A DNA stretch of 64,000 bases from Metabacillus endolithicus (GCF_023078335.1 NZ_CP095550.1:3020001-3084000); one strand, 5' to 3'; shown: positions 1-9,076, counted from the first letter of the stretch. The notes: a model not told the origin generated them from the sequence alone. A program made the numbers and translations.

Positions 1-1023
1 GAGGGAGACTTAACGCAAAGATTAAATATAAATAGAAGAGATGAAGTAGGTAAATTAGCAACTAACTTTAATGCATTATTAGATAGTTTACAAGATTTAA
101 TGGGTGGTATTCTTAACAAGGGAAAAGTTGTTTCTGAAAGCACGTTAATTTTATCAGAGAGAGCTGAAGAAATGGTGCAAACATCTGGTATTGTAACGGA
201 AAATGTGCAACAAGCAGCAGAGGTTTCAACTGAGCAAGAAACAGGGAATAAAAAGAATCTTGAATCTATAAATGATATCACAAAAGGTGTGTCGGACATT
301 AAAGACCACTCTTCTATTGTTTCAGTTAAAACTAAGAATGCATATAAAGAAGTTGAGCAGGCAAATGAACAGATAAAAACATTGATGAATCAAATGACTG
401 ATATTCAGCAGTCTGTTCTTAGTTCATCTATGATTGTGAAGAAATTAGGTAATAGATCTTCTGAAATTGGGAATATTGTTGAGATGATTACTGATATTAC
501 GTCACAAACTAATTTACTCGCACTAAATGCTTCAATCGAGGCGGCTCGAGCAGGCGAACATGGAAAAGGTTTTGCCGTTGTTGCAAATGAAGTGAAAAAA
601 CTAGCAGAACAATCAGCTCAATCAGCAAATCAAATTTCTGAGTTAGTAAATGAAATAGTAGCTGAAACTTCAAATGCTGTAGTTCAAATAGAATCGAGTA
701 CAAATCAGTTTGGAACAGGAATGCAAAAGCTAGAGGGAGTAAATGACAGCCTGCAGCTTGTTCACCAATCCTCTGAAGAGAGTTCATATGAAGTTGACAA
801 GATTTTCATTGAAATTGAAAATCTGCTTTCGAAAGTTAAAGATGTGGAACATGTTATTAAAGACAATTCTCAGAAATCAATGGAGTCATCAAACTATATT
901 CGCGAAGTTGCTGCTTCTTCAGAAGAACAGCTACTATCTATTCAAGATATTACGACTTCTATTGAAAAGACAGCCCAATTTGGCGAAGAATTAAGAGAGT
1001 TACTGAATCGATTTAAGATATGA
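1..1023 (+). CDS. Methyl-accepting chemotaxis protein, C-terminal part (5' truncated by window)
   Basis: The frame is open from base 1, so the gene starts upstream and only about 340 C-terminal residues are visible. The first ~35 residues ([17 protein letters not shown]) look like the end of a HAMP domain. The rest is the long coiled-coil cytoplasmic signalling domain. The conserved hairpin tip that contacts CheA/CheW is present ([20 protein letters not shown], then [19 protein letters not shown]). The ligand-binding and transmembrane parts lie outside the window, so the stimulus cannot be guessed. The product would sit in polar membrane arrays and control CheA kinase. A terminator follows immediately, so it is the last or only gene of its transcript. 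Family assignment is certain. Confidence 0.95.
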   Translation, partial: EGDLTQRLNINRRDEVGKLATNFNALLDSLQDLMGGILNKGKVVSESTLILSERAEEMVQTSGIVTENVQQAAEVSTEQETGNKKNLESINDITKGVSDIKDHSSIVSVKTKNAYKEVEQANEQIKTLMNQMTDIQQSVLSSSMIVKKLGNRSSEIGNIVEMITDITSQTNLLALNASIEAARAGEHGKGFAVVANEVKKLAEQSAQSANQISELVNEIVAETSNAVVQIESSTNQFGTGMQKLEGVNDSLQLVHQSSEESSYEVDKIFIEIENLLSKVKDVEHVIKDNSQKSMESSNYIREVAASSEEQLLSIQDITTSIEKTAQFGEELRELLNRFKI

Positions 1024-1030
1024 GTTTGTT

Positions 1031-1060
1031 AAAAGGCACTTGTTGACAGGTGCCTTTTTA
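1031..1060 (+). terminator. Rho-independent terminator after the chemoreceptor gene
   Basis: The stem AAAAGGCAC pairs with GTGCCTTTT and can be extended inward with a G-U pair. It runs into a T tract, and begins 8 bases after the stop codon. Confidence 0.85.
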
Positions 1061-1225
1061 ATATCGTGTATTAGTTGCCTTCCTTTAAGTAGTCAAATAT
1101 GTTATTGCTCGGTATAACAAAATAACCATATAATGAAACATGTATGAAAGAACTGAAGACGATTAAAGAGAAAATATTGTCTGATGAAACTGAGAATCCT
1201 CATGATGGATAGAGGGAGGGATAGA

Positions 1226-1939
1226 GTGAAGCCTCTTTATATATCGATTAAAGAAAAGATTGAAACAGATATTCAAGAAGGGATATTGGAATCAGGAGAT
1301 CGCTTACCTTCTGAGGTTGTGTTAGCGACAGAGTTTAAAGTGAGTCGTGAAACTGTGAGATCTGCTATCCGTTTGCTTGAGGAAGAGGGAAAGGTTTATG
1401 TAAGGCATGGTGTGGGAACATTCGTAGTTAACCCTCTCCCTAAAACGCCAAATAGTTTAGAAAAACTAATGAGTGTTACTTCCATGATAAAATATGCAGG
1501 CTTAGAGGATGGGGAGAAACGAGAGAGAATCAAAGTTTTAGAACCAACTGTTGAGTGGCAAGATCTTCTTCAACTTAATGAAGGTGAAGAGGTGATTATT
1601 CATGAAAGAATACGAACGGCAAATGAAGAACCAGTTGTGTTTTCGCAGAATATCTTAGCTGAATCACTTGTTAACAAGAAAATGATCAATCAAGGATCTA
1701 TTGGTTCTTTATTTGATTACTTGAAAAAAGAGTGTAAGATTGATATTAGTAGAGCAACAACAGAGATTGTTGTTCCGCTTCATACAGATCGTAATTGTCA
1801 GAAACTCCTAATTCGTCCTGAAACAACAGTCTTGTTATTAAAGCAACTTCATTACGACTATCAAAATCGTCCAGTTCTTTATTCTTTGGACTATTTTAGA
1901 AATGATGTTTTTAAATTCACTGTAAACAGAACTCGATAA
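1226..1939 (+). CDS. GntR-family transcriptional regulator, HutC/YvoA subfamily (UTRA domain)
   Basis: A ligand-responsive DNA-binding regulator. Residues ~1-70 form the winged helix (PLYISIKEKIETDIQEG, then RLPSEVVLATEFKVSRETVR and YVRHGVGTFV). The remainder is a UTRA effector-binding domain ending in the typical SLDYFRNDVFKF. I chose GTG 1226 because AGGGAGGG lies 5 bases ahead and the family usually begins near KPLY. The frame is open back to an ATG at 1184, but those extra residues look non-coding. It has its own terminator and precedes an ABC-importer/phosphoesterase operon with two GTNTANAC sites, the recognition core known for HutC-type regulators. I infer that it represses that operon until a transported or intracellular product binds. 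The effector is unknown. Confidence 0.9.
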   Translation: MKPLYISIKEKIETDIQEGILESGDRLPSEVVLATEFKVSRETVRSAIRLLEEEGKVYVRHGVGTFVVNPLPKTPNSLEKLMSVTSMIKYAGLEDGEKRERIKVLEPTVEWQDLLQLNEGEEVIIHERIRTANEEPVVFSQNILAESLVNKKMINQGSIGSLFDYLKKECKIDISRATTEIVVPLHTDRNCQKLLIRPETTVLLLKQLHYDYQNRPVLYSLDYFRNDVFKFTVNRTR

Positions 1940-1964
1940 TAATATATAAACCTAATGAATGGGG

Positions 1965-2003
1965 AAAACCGGTCGATTATCTAATTGATCGGTTTTTATT
2001 TTT
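1965..2003 (+). terminator. Terminator between the gntR-type gene and the importer operon
   Basis: A 14-bp stem (AAAACCGGTCGATT with AATTGATCGGTTTT, two G-U pairs) with a 4-base loop is followed by a T-rich run. It separates the regulator from the operon. Confidence 0.88.
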
Positions 2004-2014
2004 AAATTTATTTG

Positions 2015-2026
2015 AGAGGTATAGAC
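2015..2026 (+). promoter_or_regulatory. Putative HutC-type operator, copy 1
   Basis: AGAGGTATAGAC contains GTATAGAC, which fits the GTNTANAC core of HutC-subfamily GntR sites. It overlaps the likely -35 of the operon promoter. An identical 12-mer lies 107 bp downstream. Binding by the adjacent regulator is inferred. Confidence 0.6.
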
Positions 2027-2048
2027 AACCTGAAGTTAACAGTATAAT
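2022..2048 (+). promoter_or_regulatory. Putative sigma-A promoter of the importer operon
   Basis: TAGACA (2022-2027) and TATAAT (2043-2048) are separated by 15 bp, shorter than the usual 17. The overlap with operator copy 1 would suit repression by occlusion. This was found by eye and is not proven. Confidence 0.45.
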
Positions 2049-2121
2049 AGAGTGCAAATGTTTACAATAAAATTACAATTTATATAAAAATAGTTAATAT
2101 TCATTTGGTAATTTATATATA

Positions 2122-2133
2122 AGAGGTATAGAC
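2122..2133 (+). promoter_or_regulatory. Putative HutC-type operator, copy 2
   Basis: An exact second copy of AGAGGTATAGAC. Here the flanks extend it to AGGTATAGACCT, a near-perfect palindrome. It lies 54 bp before the first gene of the operon, in the untranslated leader if the promoter at 2022-2048 is right. Confidence 0.6.
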
Positions 2134-2187
2134 CTTTTAATGATTTAACTTGAGTACCTTTTAAAGGGAATGAGAGGAGATGAGACA

Positions 2188-3009
2188 TTGTGGTATTTTA
2201 AAACGCTTGGTAAGAGAAAAATTGTAGAATTCATTCTACTTGCAGTTTTCCTGCTATTCTTTTTTGGTCCTTTATTAAATCTACTGTTACTGGCGTTTTC
2301 TGGAGAATGGCAATATCCAGATAAATTGCCAACGTCCTGGTCGCTTGAGTGGTGGAGTTTTGTCTTAGCGGATGAATCAATCCTAAGATCGATGTGGTTG
2401 TCATTTCTTATTGCAACGCTTGTTACAATGATTTCACTAATTATTTGTATTCCTGCAGCTTATGCTTTTGCTCGGATAAGCTTTCCGTTACGGAGGTTTT
2501 TCCTCTTCTCCTTTTTGCTAACAAATGCTTTTCCGAAAATGGGATTATACGTTGCAATTGCTGTCTTGTTTTATCAATACGGATTAATGAATACATTCAT
2601 CGGCATCATATTAATTCATTTAATTAATACTCTCATGTTGATGACATGGATTCCTTCGGCTGCATTTGAGAATGTTCATCGTTCACAGGAGGAGTCAGCT
2701 CGCGATGCTGGAGCATCACCATTTAAAGTGTTCTGGTATATTACCTTACCGATGGCTAAGCCGGGAATAATTGTGGCTTCAGTATTTACTTTCTTATCTT
2801 CTTTAGATGAAGCACAAGGAACCTTACTCGTAGGAATCCCGGATTATAAAACGATGCCAGTTATTATGTATTCCATCATAGCAGATTATCCGAGTACAGC
2901 AGGTGCGGTGTTCTCTGTTATCTTAACTCTACCTACGATTATCCTGCTTTTGGCTGCTAGAAAATTTGTCGGTGCAGACTCATTTGCTAATGGAATGCGC
3001 CTTAAATGA
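2188..3009 (+). CDS. ABC transporter permease, PotC/PhnV-like
   Basis: Inner-membrane component of a binding-protein-dependent importer, with about six hydrophobic segments. The cytoplasmic EAA loop that docks the ATPase is clear (EESARDAGASPFKVFWYITL). The size matches PotC-type permeases. I chose TTG 2188 because AGAGGAG sits 8 bases ahead. An in-frame ATG at 2170 has its Shine-Dalgarno only one base away and would add six residues. It is the first gene of a six-gene run, and the other permease lies three genes downstream. The PotB/PotC-type family moves polyamines, phosphonates, ferric ion and similar small charged solutes, and sequence alone does not show which one. Confidence 0.88.
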   Translation: MWYFKTLGKRKIVEFILLAVFLLFFFGPLLNLLLLAFSGEWQYPDKLPTSWSLEWWSFVLADESILRSMWLSFLIATLVTMISLIICIPAAYAFARISFPLRRFFLFSFLLTNAFPKMGLYVAIAVLFYQYGLMNTFIGIILIHLINTLMLMTWIPSAAFENVHRSQEESARDAGASPFKVFWYITLPMAKPGIIVASVFTFLSSLDEAQGTLLVGIPDYKTMPVIMYSIIADYPSTAGAVFSVILTLPTIILLLAARKFVGADSFANGMRLK

Positions 3010-3045
3010 TGATCTGAAATGTACAAGAGGAAGGAAGGTAATGGA

Positions 3046-4149
3046 GTGTCAATATGCTTATCAATTACTAATTTAAGTAAGGTTTACCCTACAGGTGAAG
3101 GTGTTAAAGGTTTTTCCTTGGATATTAAAAATGGAGAGCTGGTTACGTTGCTAGGCCCCTCAGGATGTGGTAAATCTACTGTTCTTCGTAGTGTTGGGGG
3201 ATTTATAGATCCTAATGAAGGATCCATCAAAATTGATGGGAACGAAGTAAATCATCTTCCTCCTGAAAAAAGACCAAGTGCTATGGTTTTCCAAAGCTAT
3301 AATTTGTGGCCGCATATGACTGTGTTTGATAATCTTGCATTCAGTTTGAAACTTAAGAAAATCAAGAAAAATGTCATCATAGAGAAGGTGAAATGGGCTT
3401 TAAATCTAGTTCAACTTCCAGGCTATGAAAAGAAGTATCCGACTGAGTTATCGGGAGGTCAGCAACAAAGGATTGCACTTGCGCGTGCGTTGCTTCTTGA
3501 GCCTAAGGTGCTTTTACTAGATGAACCATTTTCAGCTCTTGATGCAAAATTAAGACATGAATTACGTGAAGAATTAAGAGAGATTCAAGCAAAACAACAA
3601 CTTACAATGCTTTTTGTTACTCATGACCAAGAAGAAGCACTTTCAATTTCTGACCGTATTGTTGTGATGAACAAAGGGAAAGTTGAACAAATTGATTCCC
3701 CACAAAATATATATAACTATCCTGCTTCTATGTTTGTTGCTCAGTTCATAGGTAAGATGAATTTTCTTAAGGGGTATGCTCAAAATGACAAAATTAATAT
3801 TGGTTCTCTAGCTTATCCAAATCTTAATCAATATAAAGGGAATGTTACTGTAGCAGTGAGACCAGAGGATATCGTCATTGCTAATGAGGTAGAGAACGGT
3901 CTTGTAGCTACTATTGAAAAAGTAATGATGTTAGGTCATTACGCAGAAGTGAGCTTGAAAACAGATTTTGGGAAGCTGAAAATGTTTGTTGATCGAAGTA
4001 ATATGAGTCAGTTTAAAATGCAACATAATATTCGGATAACTTTCGCTACAATACAAGCTTTTCCTGAAGAAAATGACTTACATAATAATGAATATACCAA
4101 AATACAAAATCTAACAAAAGAGGAGATTAAAGTATATGAAAAAGTCTAA
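3046..4149 (+). CDS. ABC transporter ATP-binding protein, PotA/FbpC type
   Basis: Energises the importer encoded around it. The Walker A motif GPSGCGKST, Q-loop (VFQSYNLWPHM), signature LSGGQQQR, Walker B VLLLDEPFSALD and switch His (FVTHDQEEALS) are all present and canonical. The C-terminal ~110 residues (from about MNFLKGYAQ) resemble a TOBE regulatory domain. I prefer GTG 3046 because GGAAGG lies 9-10 bases ahead. The frame is open back to an ATG at 3019 with no good ribosome site. The last 14 bases overlap the next gene, so translation is probably coupled. Confidence 0.93.
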   Translation: MSICLSITNLSKVYPTGEGVKGFSLDIKNGELVTLLGPSGCGKSTVLRSVGGFIDPNEGSIKIDGNEVNHLPPEKRPSAMVFQSYNLWPHMTVFDNLAFSLKLKKIKKNVIIEKVKWALNLVQLPGYEKKYPTELSGGQQQRIALARALLLEPKVLLLDEPFSALDAKLRHELREELREIQAKQQLTMLFVTHDQEEALSISDRIVVMNKGKVEQIDSPQNIYNYPASMFVAQFIGKMNFLKGYAQNDKINIGSLAYPNLNQYKGNVTVAVRPEDIVIANEVENGLVATIEKVMMLGHYAEVSLKTDFGKLKMFVDRSNMSQFKMQHNIRITFATIQAFPEENDLHNNEYTKIQNLTKEEIKVYEKV

Positions 4150-5299
4150 TTCATTTAAAAAGATCGTAGCAGGAACTATGTTAGCTGTAAGTGCTCTTTC
4201 ATTAGTTGCATGTAATTCTAGTGAAACAAACAATACTGTTGGGGATGGAGCGGAACAAGTAACAAAAATATCTCTATATAGCTCAGGTTCTCAAAATGTC
4301 GAGACTTTTTGGGAAACAGTGATTCCTAAATTTGAAGAATCACATAAAAATATCGATGTGGAATTTGTATTTGTTCCCTCTGGTACTGGTGGACAGGCAA
4401 CGATTGATCGAATTATTGCTGCTAAAAAGGCAAATAAAGATTCAGAGGTTGATATTTATGAGGGAGCCTTAGCTGATATTATTCGAAGTGAAGATGAAGG
4501 TGGAAATTTATTTTATGAGCTTTCAACAGACTCTGTACAAAATCTAGAAAATGTTCAAGAAGAAAATATGGCAGGGACCCAGAATCTAGCAGTTCCTTAT
4601 CGTGCTTCATCCGTTGTTCTTGCATACAATTCCGAAAAGGTGAAGGATGTACCGAATACAGCAGAAGAATTGAATACGTGGATAAAAGAAAATCCGGGTC
4701 GCTTTGCTTATAACGATCCAAATACAGGGGGAGCGGGTAGCTCGTTTGTACTTACTACTGTATATAACGAACTTGATGAGAGTGCTATGAATGTCCAAGA
4801 TGAAAGCATTATGAAAGAGTGGGACAAAGGCCTTCAAGTTTTAAAGGATATGGCTCCATACCTTTATAAAGAAGGAGTTTATCCTAAGAAGAATCAAGGA
4901 ACTCTAGATCTTCTAGCAAATGGTGAAGTGGATATGATTCCAGCTTGGTCTGATATGGCTCTAGAGCAAATGAATTCTAAATTACTACCCGATACAACGG
5001 AACTAAGACAAATTGAACCAGCATTTACAGGTGGTCCTGCATATTTAATGGCTGTAGACAATGGTGATGAAGAACGTAAAGAAGCTTCAGAAACATTCTT
5101 AAATTATGTTCTCACTCAGGATGTACAGGAGTTAGTTATTGATAAAATGTATGGTTATCCAGGTATTAAATGGGATCTTTTATCAGAAGAAGATCAAAAG
5201 AAATTCGAATCTGTTAGTGGTGGATATCGTACGTTTAACGGTGGAGAGCTAGGAAGTGAATTAATGAAAGTATGGCAAAAAGAGGTTGCTAGTCAATGA
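4136..5299 (+). CDS. ABC transporter substrate-binding lipoprotein (extracellular solute-binding family 1-like)
   Basis: The substrate receptor of the importer. It has a lipoprotein signal peptide with lipobox LVAC, Cys at about residue 26, so it is tethered to the outer face of the membrane. The mature part has the pattern of the iron/putrescine/aminoethylphosphonate-type family (ISLYSSGSQNVETFWETVIP; TGGQATIDRIIAAK; MIPAWSDMALEQM). It overlaps the ATPase gene by 14 bases and its TGA overlaps the next ATG. The ligand is not evident, but association with a phosphoesterase-type enzyme suggests an esterified or phosphorylated small molecule. Confidence 0.9.
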   Translation: MKKSNSFKKIVAGTMLAVSALSLVACNSSETNNTVGDGAEQVTKISLYSSGSQNVETFWETVIPKFEESHKNIDVEFVFVPSGTGGQATIDRIIAAKKANKDSEVDIYEGALADIIRSEDEGGNLFYELSTDSVQNLENVQEENMAGTQNLAVPYRASSVVLAYNSEKVKDVPNTAEELNTWIKENPGRFAYNDPNTGGAGSSFVLTTVYNELDESAMNVQDESIMKEWDKGLQVLKDMAPYLYKEGVYPKKNQGTLDLLANGEVDMIPAWSDMALEQMNSKLLPDTTELRQIEPAFTGGPAYLMAVDNGDEERKEASETFLNYVLTQDVQELVIDKMYGYPGIKWDLLSEEDQKKFESVSGGYRTFNGGELGSELMKVWQKEVASQ

Positions 5300-6168
5300 G
5301 TAGGGAAGTTGCCTTAAGAGAGGGTTTTGCGATTAGCAAAAAAACAAAATTAGCAATGTTAGGAATTGGGCTAGTTATGCCCTCTTTCCTAACTTTGCTG
5401 GTTTTGGTCATCTATCCGGTGGCTCTTGCTATAATGGAAAGCTTTCAGAATGAAGAGGATGCTTTCTCACTTGAAAACTATCAATATATTTTCACAGAAC
5501 CATTAATTCTGCAAAATATTCAACATACGTTAATTGTTACGTTTATTTCTTGCGTATTAACTTTGGGAATGAGTTATATACTAGCTATTTATTTAACCTT
5601 TAGTAATAGCTTTGTTTCAAAAATCATAAATAAACTTTATTTTATTCCTTTATTTATTCCAGGAGTTATCTCTATCTATGGATTTATAAACTTTTATAGA
5701 GATAATGGGTGGGTTGCTAGAATGATTGGTGAAAATAATATGCCATCGATTATATACGACATGAAAGGCTTACTGATGATTAATGTGTGGTTTAATATTC
5801 CTTTTACAACGATGCTGTTAATATCTGCATTGCAAGCTATTCCTCATTCAGTTATTGAAAGTGCAAAGGATGCAGGCGCATCAAAAGTAAGGTTGTTTAT
5901 TCATTTTATCTTTCCTCTTTCTTACAAGACAATGCTTGTTACTTTAACTTTCCTTTTTATGGGCTTAATTGGCAGTTTTACTGCGCCTTTCTTAATTGAT
6001 CGAAATGCTCCGCAAATGCTGGGTGTATCCATGCAACAGCATTTTTCTGTATACAATGAGATAGGTCAATCTAGTGCACTTGCTGTCTTTATGTTTTTAT
6101 TGTGTTCAATAGTAGGCTATATATATATTCAGAATAATATGAAGGAATCAAAGAAAGACATGTTTTAA
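5296..6168 (+). CDS. ABC transporter permease, PotB/PhnU-like
   Basis: Second membrane subunit of the importer, pairing with the permease at 2188. It has about six hydrophobic helices and an EAA loop (VIESAKDAGASKVRLFIHFI). The start overlaps the binding-protein stop (ATGA), which fixes ATG 5296. The gene order permease-ATPase-binding protein-permease differs from potABCD and from many phosphonate clusters. The segment near the C-terminus (FLIDRNAPQMLGVSMQQHF) may contribute to specificity. Confidence 0.9.
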   Translation: MSREVALREGFAISKKTKLAMLGIGLVMPSFLTLLVLVIYPVALAIMESFQNEEDAFSLENYQYIFTEPLILQNIQHTLIVTFISCVLTLGMSYILAIYLTFSNSFVSKIINKLYFIPLFIPGVISIYGFINFYRDNGWVARMIGENNMPSIIYDMKGLLMINVWFNIPFTTMLLISALQAIPHSVIESAKDAGASKVRLFIHFIFPLSYKTMLVTLTFLFMGLIGSFTAPFLIDRNAPQMLGVSMQQHFSVYNEIGQSSALAVFMFLLCSIVGYIYIQNNMKESKKDMF

Positions 6169-6189
6169 TATTGACTGGGGAGTGGATAG

Positions 6190-7467
6190 ATGACTGTGAT
6201 GAACCCTATAAAGATGAAGCATTTAGAAAATGACAAATCGAGCATTAGAATTGAGGAAGAAGGATATTATGTTATTAATCTTAAAGCCTCAGCTACTACC
6301 TCTTGGAAGCAAGAAAACAATGAATCACTCATGTTGAGGTTATATGTGAACGAAAAACATCATCAAGACATTGTTTTATTTTATGGAAACCAAGCCTTTA
6401 CATATAAGCGCCTTCTTGGAAAGATGGAGCCTGGAACATACGACGTAGAATGGGCTTGTGAATCTCCTCGTAACAGTCAAGCGGTTGCTGAGATTGAGAG
6501 CTTTACATTAGAGAAATTACATTTATCTGACCGGGAAACTCTTGCAATTCAGTATGCTCCGAAGCTTTATGGTCGAGCTGTATACGGTCAATTTGATAAC
6601 CTATATACTGATACTCCTTTGGAAATGATTTATTTTTTTGATGAGTGGGAACAAGGAGTTGTTATTGAGTATCATATGGTATTTAGCCATGAAGATGAGG
6701 GTACCCCTGCAGTTCTATTAATGTCAAAGTGGGGACGGTTATTAGATATTGAATATATGGCAAGAGTTTACCTGAATGATCGTCAAGAAGTTGAATATGT
6801 TGAATACCAAGGAGCAGAACATAAAGTTAAAACTTACAAGGGTTCCTTAACAGAAGGAAACCAAATTATTCTTCAAACCGCAACATGTAATGGGAACTTT
6901 ACCGATGATATTACGAGTTGTTATCATTTTTCTTTCATTCCGAGTTATGAATGGAAAAGGGAGCAAGAAGCCCGTGAAGTCGTGATGGAACGTTTTCCGT
7001 ATATTAACCATGTCATGCGTTGGGAAGCTGAGAGACAGTTGAAAAACTCTCCGTTGTTTTATAATAGAATCCCGAATGTTAATCAATATATTTATATTCA
7101 ATCCTCGGTATGGGGAATTAAGCTTGGCTTACCGAGTGTAGATATTCTTTGCAGGCTTAAAGGAGAGATTGGTTGGTATTCTAGTTCCTTAAATCATAAA
7201 AAGTTTGGCTCCTTTTCTGCAGCCTACACAGGGCCCTACAATCATTTTGGTATAGCGGTTCTTTTACCAGAGGGCAAATCTATTAAAAACATAGCAGAAA
7301 TCAAGATCTCTCTTATAAATGAAACACTGCCTAAAGTAAATGTAAAAGATTTGAAGGTTTTAGCTTACGATGATAATGGAGACGTTACTAAATATATTGA
7401 TCTTCATTTTGATGAGATTTTAGATGCTGTTGAATCGGAAAAAGTTATTTGGCGCTCAGAGAATTAA
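6190..7467 (+). CDS. Conserved-looking protein of unknown function in the importer/phosphoesterase operon
   Basis: I do not recognise this 425-aa protein. It has a good ribosome site (GGGGAGTGG, 2-10 bases before ATG), no signal peptide and no membrane segment, so it should be cytoplasmic. The composition suggests a beta-rich N-terminal ~110 residues (EEGYYVINLKASATTSW; NESLMLRLYVNE) that could be a jelly-roll or Ig-like module. This is followed by a mixed region rich in Trp, Tyr and His (EYHMVFSHEDEGTPAVLLMS; SFIPSYEWKREQEAREV). It lies 21 bases after the second permease and 21 before the PHP-domain gene, so it is surely cotranscribed. It may be an enzyme or accessory factor processing the imported compound. 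No catalytic motif is obvious. Confidence 0.8.
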   Translation: MTVMNPIKMKHLENDKSSIRIEEEGYYVINLKASATTSWKQENNESLMLRLYVNEKHHQDIVLFYGNQAFTYKRLLGKMEPGTYDVEWACESPRNSQAVAEIESFTLEKLHLSDRETLAIQYAPKLYGRAVYGQFDNLYTDTPLEMIYFFDEWEQGVVIEYHMVFSHEDEGTPAVLLMSKWGRLLDIEYMARVYLNDRQEVEYVEYQGAEHKVKTYKGSLTEGNQIILQTATCNGNFTDDITSCYHFSFIPSYEWKREQEAREVVMERFPYINHVMRWEAERQLKNSPLFYNRIPNVNQYIYIQSSVWGIKLGLPSVDILCRLKGEIGWYSSSLNHKKFGSFSAAYTGPYNHFGIAVLLPEGKSIKNIAEIKISLINETLPKVNVKDLKVLAYDDNGDVTKYIDLHFDEILDAVESEKVIWRSEN

Positions 7468-7488
7468 GGAAGGTGTATAATCAACACG

Positions 7489-9036
7489 ATGAGAGAAGAA
7501 GGGCAAGATATATTATTTGAAATTCATTCAAGCATAACAAATAAGAGCACACAATCACATATAAAACATACATTCTTTGTTCCGGATCATACGGAAACAC
7601 TATACATTGATTTTTCTTTTCATCCCTCCCATGAAACAAATGATGTTAACAATAAACAGCTATTTGAGGAAGCAGAGCAATACTATGCAACAAAGTTATC
7701 ACGAAAAAGTGGAGACCAAGTAAAAAACTTACTCACGTTATCGGTTGATGATCATGATGGATTTAGAGGGGCAAGACATTATCATTCACCTACCCAACAT
7801 GTCATCATTAATGATGACAATTCAACTCCTGGTTTTTTAAATAGAAGAAATCCAACTGGTTTATGGTCAATAACAGTAAGTGTTCATGCGTTGGTAACTG
7901 AAACCTGTGAGTATCGAATGAGTGTGTATAGAGAGTATCAATCAGCTGCTAATACCTCAATTCCTTGGAGACATAAGCCTTTAGCTCACCGTATAGAAGA
8001 CAATGATATAAATATTCCGATTTATCCCCAAATAGAAGGTACTGCACAGTGGGTTCCATCTGAACTGCACACACATACTTTACATAGTGATGGTAAGCAG
8101 TCGGTAATAGAGATGGCTGAGGTTGCGAAAGAAATGGGTCTTAAAGCAGTCGTTATGACAGATCATAATACAATTAGTCCGTTTGAGGGAATTGAACAAG
8201 CAGAAGCACATACCGGTATTCATATCCTTTATGGGTTGGAATGGACAACTTTTTATGGGCACTTACTAACGATAGGGTATGAAAAACCGACCTATACTGA
8301 TTGGAGAGTAATAGGACCTCTAGATATTAAAAATGGTATTACTGAAATTGGTCAGCATGGTGCCTTGGTTGGTATTGCACACCCGTTTAGAATAGGTAAT
8401 CCAATCGGAACAGGTTGCCATTGGGAGTTCCCTTTCGAATCAATAAACGAATTTGATTTTATAGAGGTTTGGAATTCCACAAGGCCAGGATCTAAAGTGT
8501 ATAATCAGCGTGCCTTACAATATTGGACAGACTTATTGAATAAAGGATATAGAATAACGGCTACTTCAGGAAGAGATTGGCATCATAACGAAGAAAATAA
8601 TCCTATACCAGCCATTACATATGTGATGATGCCCGAAGTCTATGAGGATAAAGAGATGTTTAGAAAAGCCTTTTTATCTTCAATCAGATCTGGACGAGTT
8701 AGTATATCATACGGAAAACCACTTGATCTTACGGTGAAACAGGAAGGAACTGTTTATAAGATTGGTGATGTAATGAATAAAGTTGAAAATAAACCAATAA
8801 TTGTACAGGTTCATACTGAAGAATGGGAAGTAAATGATCGTATTGATGAGAAGAGTGCTTTCCTGGTAATTGTTTCAAGTGAAGGGGAAATACTACAGGG
8901 TAGTCCAGGTATGTTACGACTGGATACCGAGATAAATAATGAACATGTAAAATGGATTCGAGCAGAATTATATGCTTCGATTGATCATGAAAAGCCGGAA
9001 TTGGTTGCATTTACGAACCCTATCTATATAAGGTGA
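7489..9036 (+). CDS. PHP-domain metallohydrolase, CehA/McbA family
   Basis: A predicted cytoplasmic metal-dependent phosphoesterase or esterase. The PHP domain occupies roughly residues 190-400. It shows the metal-binding series HTHTLHSDG, MTDHNT, GLEWTTFYGH, GIAHPF and SGRDWHHN. Residues 1-185 form a separate N-terminal region with beta-strand character, and ~110 residues follow the PHP core. CehA/McbA members are best known from carbamate (carbaryl) hydrolysis, but most are probably phosphoesterases. The Shine-Dalgarno AAGGAAGG is 12-14 bases from ATG 7489, slightly far. It is the last gene of the operon, directly followed by a terminator, and I infer that it hydrolyses what the ABC importer brings in. 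Confidence 0.88.
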   Translation: MREEGQDILFEIHSSITNKSTQSHIKHTFFVPDHTETLYIDFSFHPSHETNDVNNKQLFEEAEQYYATKLSRKSGDQVKNLLTLSVDDHDGFRGARHYHSPTQHVIINDDNSTPGFLNRRNPTGLWSITVSVHALVTETCEYRMSVYREYQSAANTSIPWRHKPLAHRIEDNDINIPIYPQIEGTAQWVPSELHTHTLHSDGKQSVIEMAEVAKEMGLKAVVMTDHNTISPFEGIEQAEAHTGIHILYGLEWTTFYGHLLTIGYEKPTYTDWRVIGPLDIKNGITEIGQHGALVGIAHPFRIGNPIGTGCHWEFPFESINEFDFIEVWNSTRPGSKVYNQRALQYWTDLLNKGYRITATSGRDWHHNEENNPIPAITYVMMPEVYEDKEMFRKAFLSSIRSGRVSISYGKPLDLTVKQEGTVYKIGDVMNKVENKPIIVQVHTEEWEVNDRIDEKSAFLVIVSSEGEILQGSPGMLRLDTEINNEHVKWIRAELYASIDHEKPELVAFTNPIYIR

Positions 9037-9043
9037 AAGGTTT

Positions 9044-9076
9044 AAGGCGGTATCTATTTAAAGATGCTGTCTTTTT
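9044..9076 (+). terminator. Terminator of the importer/phosphoesterase operon
   Basis: A 12-bp stem AAGGCGGTATCT with AGATGCTGTCTT, three G-U pairs and a 6-base loop, ends in TTTTT and begins 8 bases after the stop codon. Confidence 0.8.

Noticed and set aside
509..787. Minus-strand frame across the chemoreceptor gene
   Set aside because: Shadow of a strongly conserved signalling domain on the other strand; the same applies to the other opposite-strand frames inside sstT, the MFS exporter, the AEC transporter, malK and glnS.
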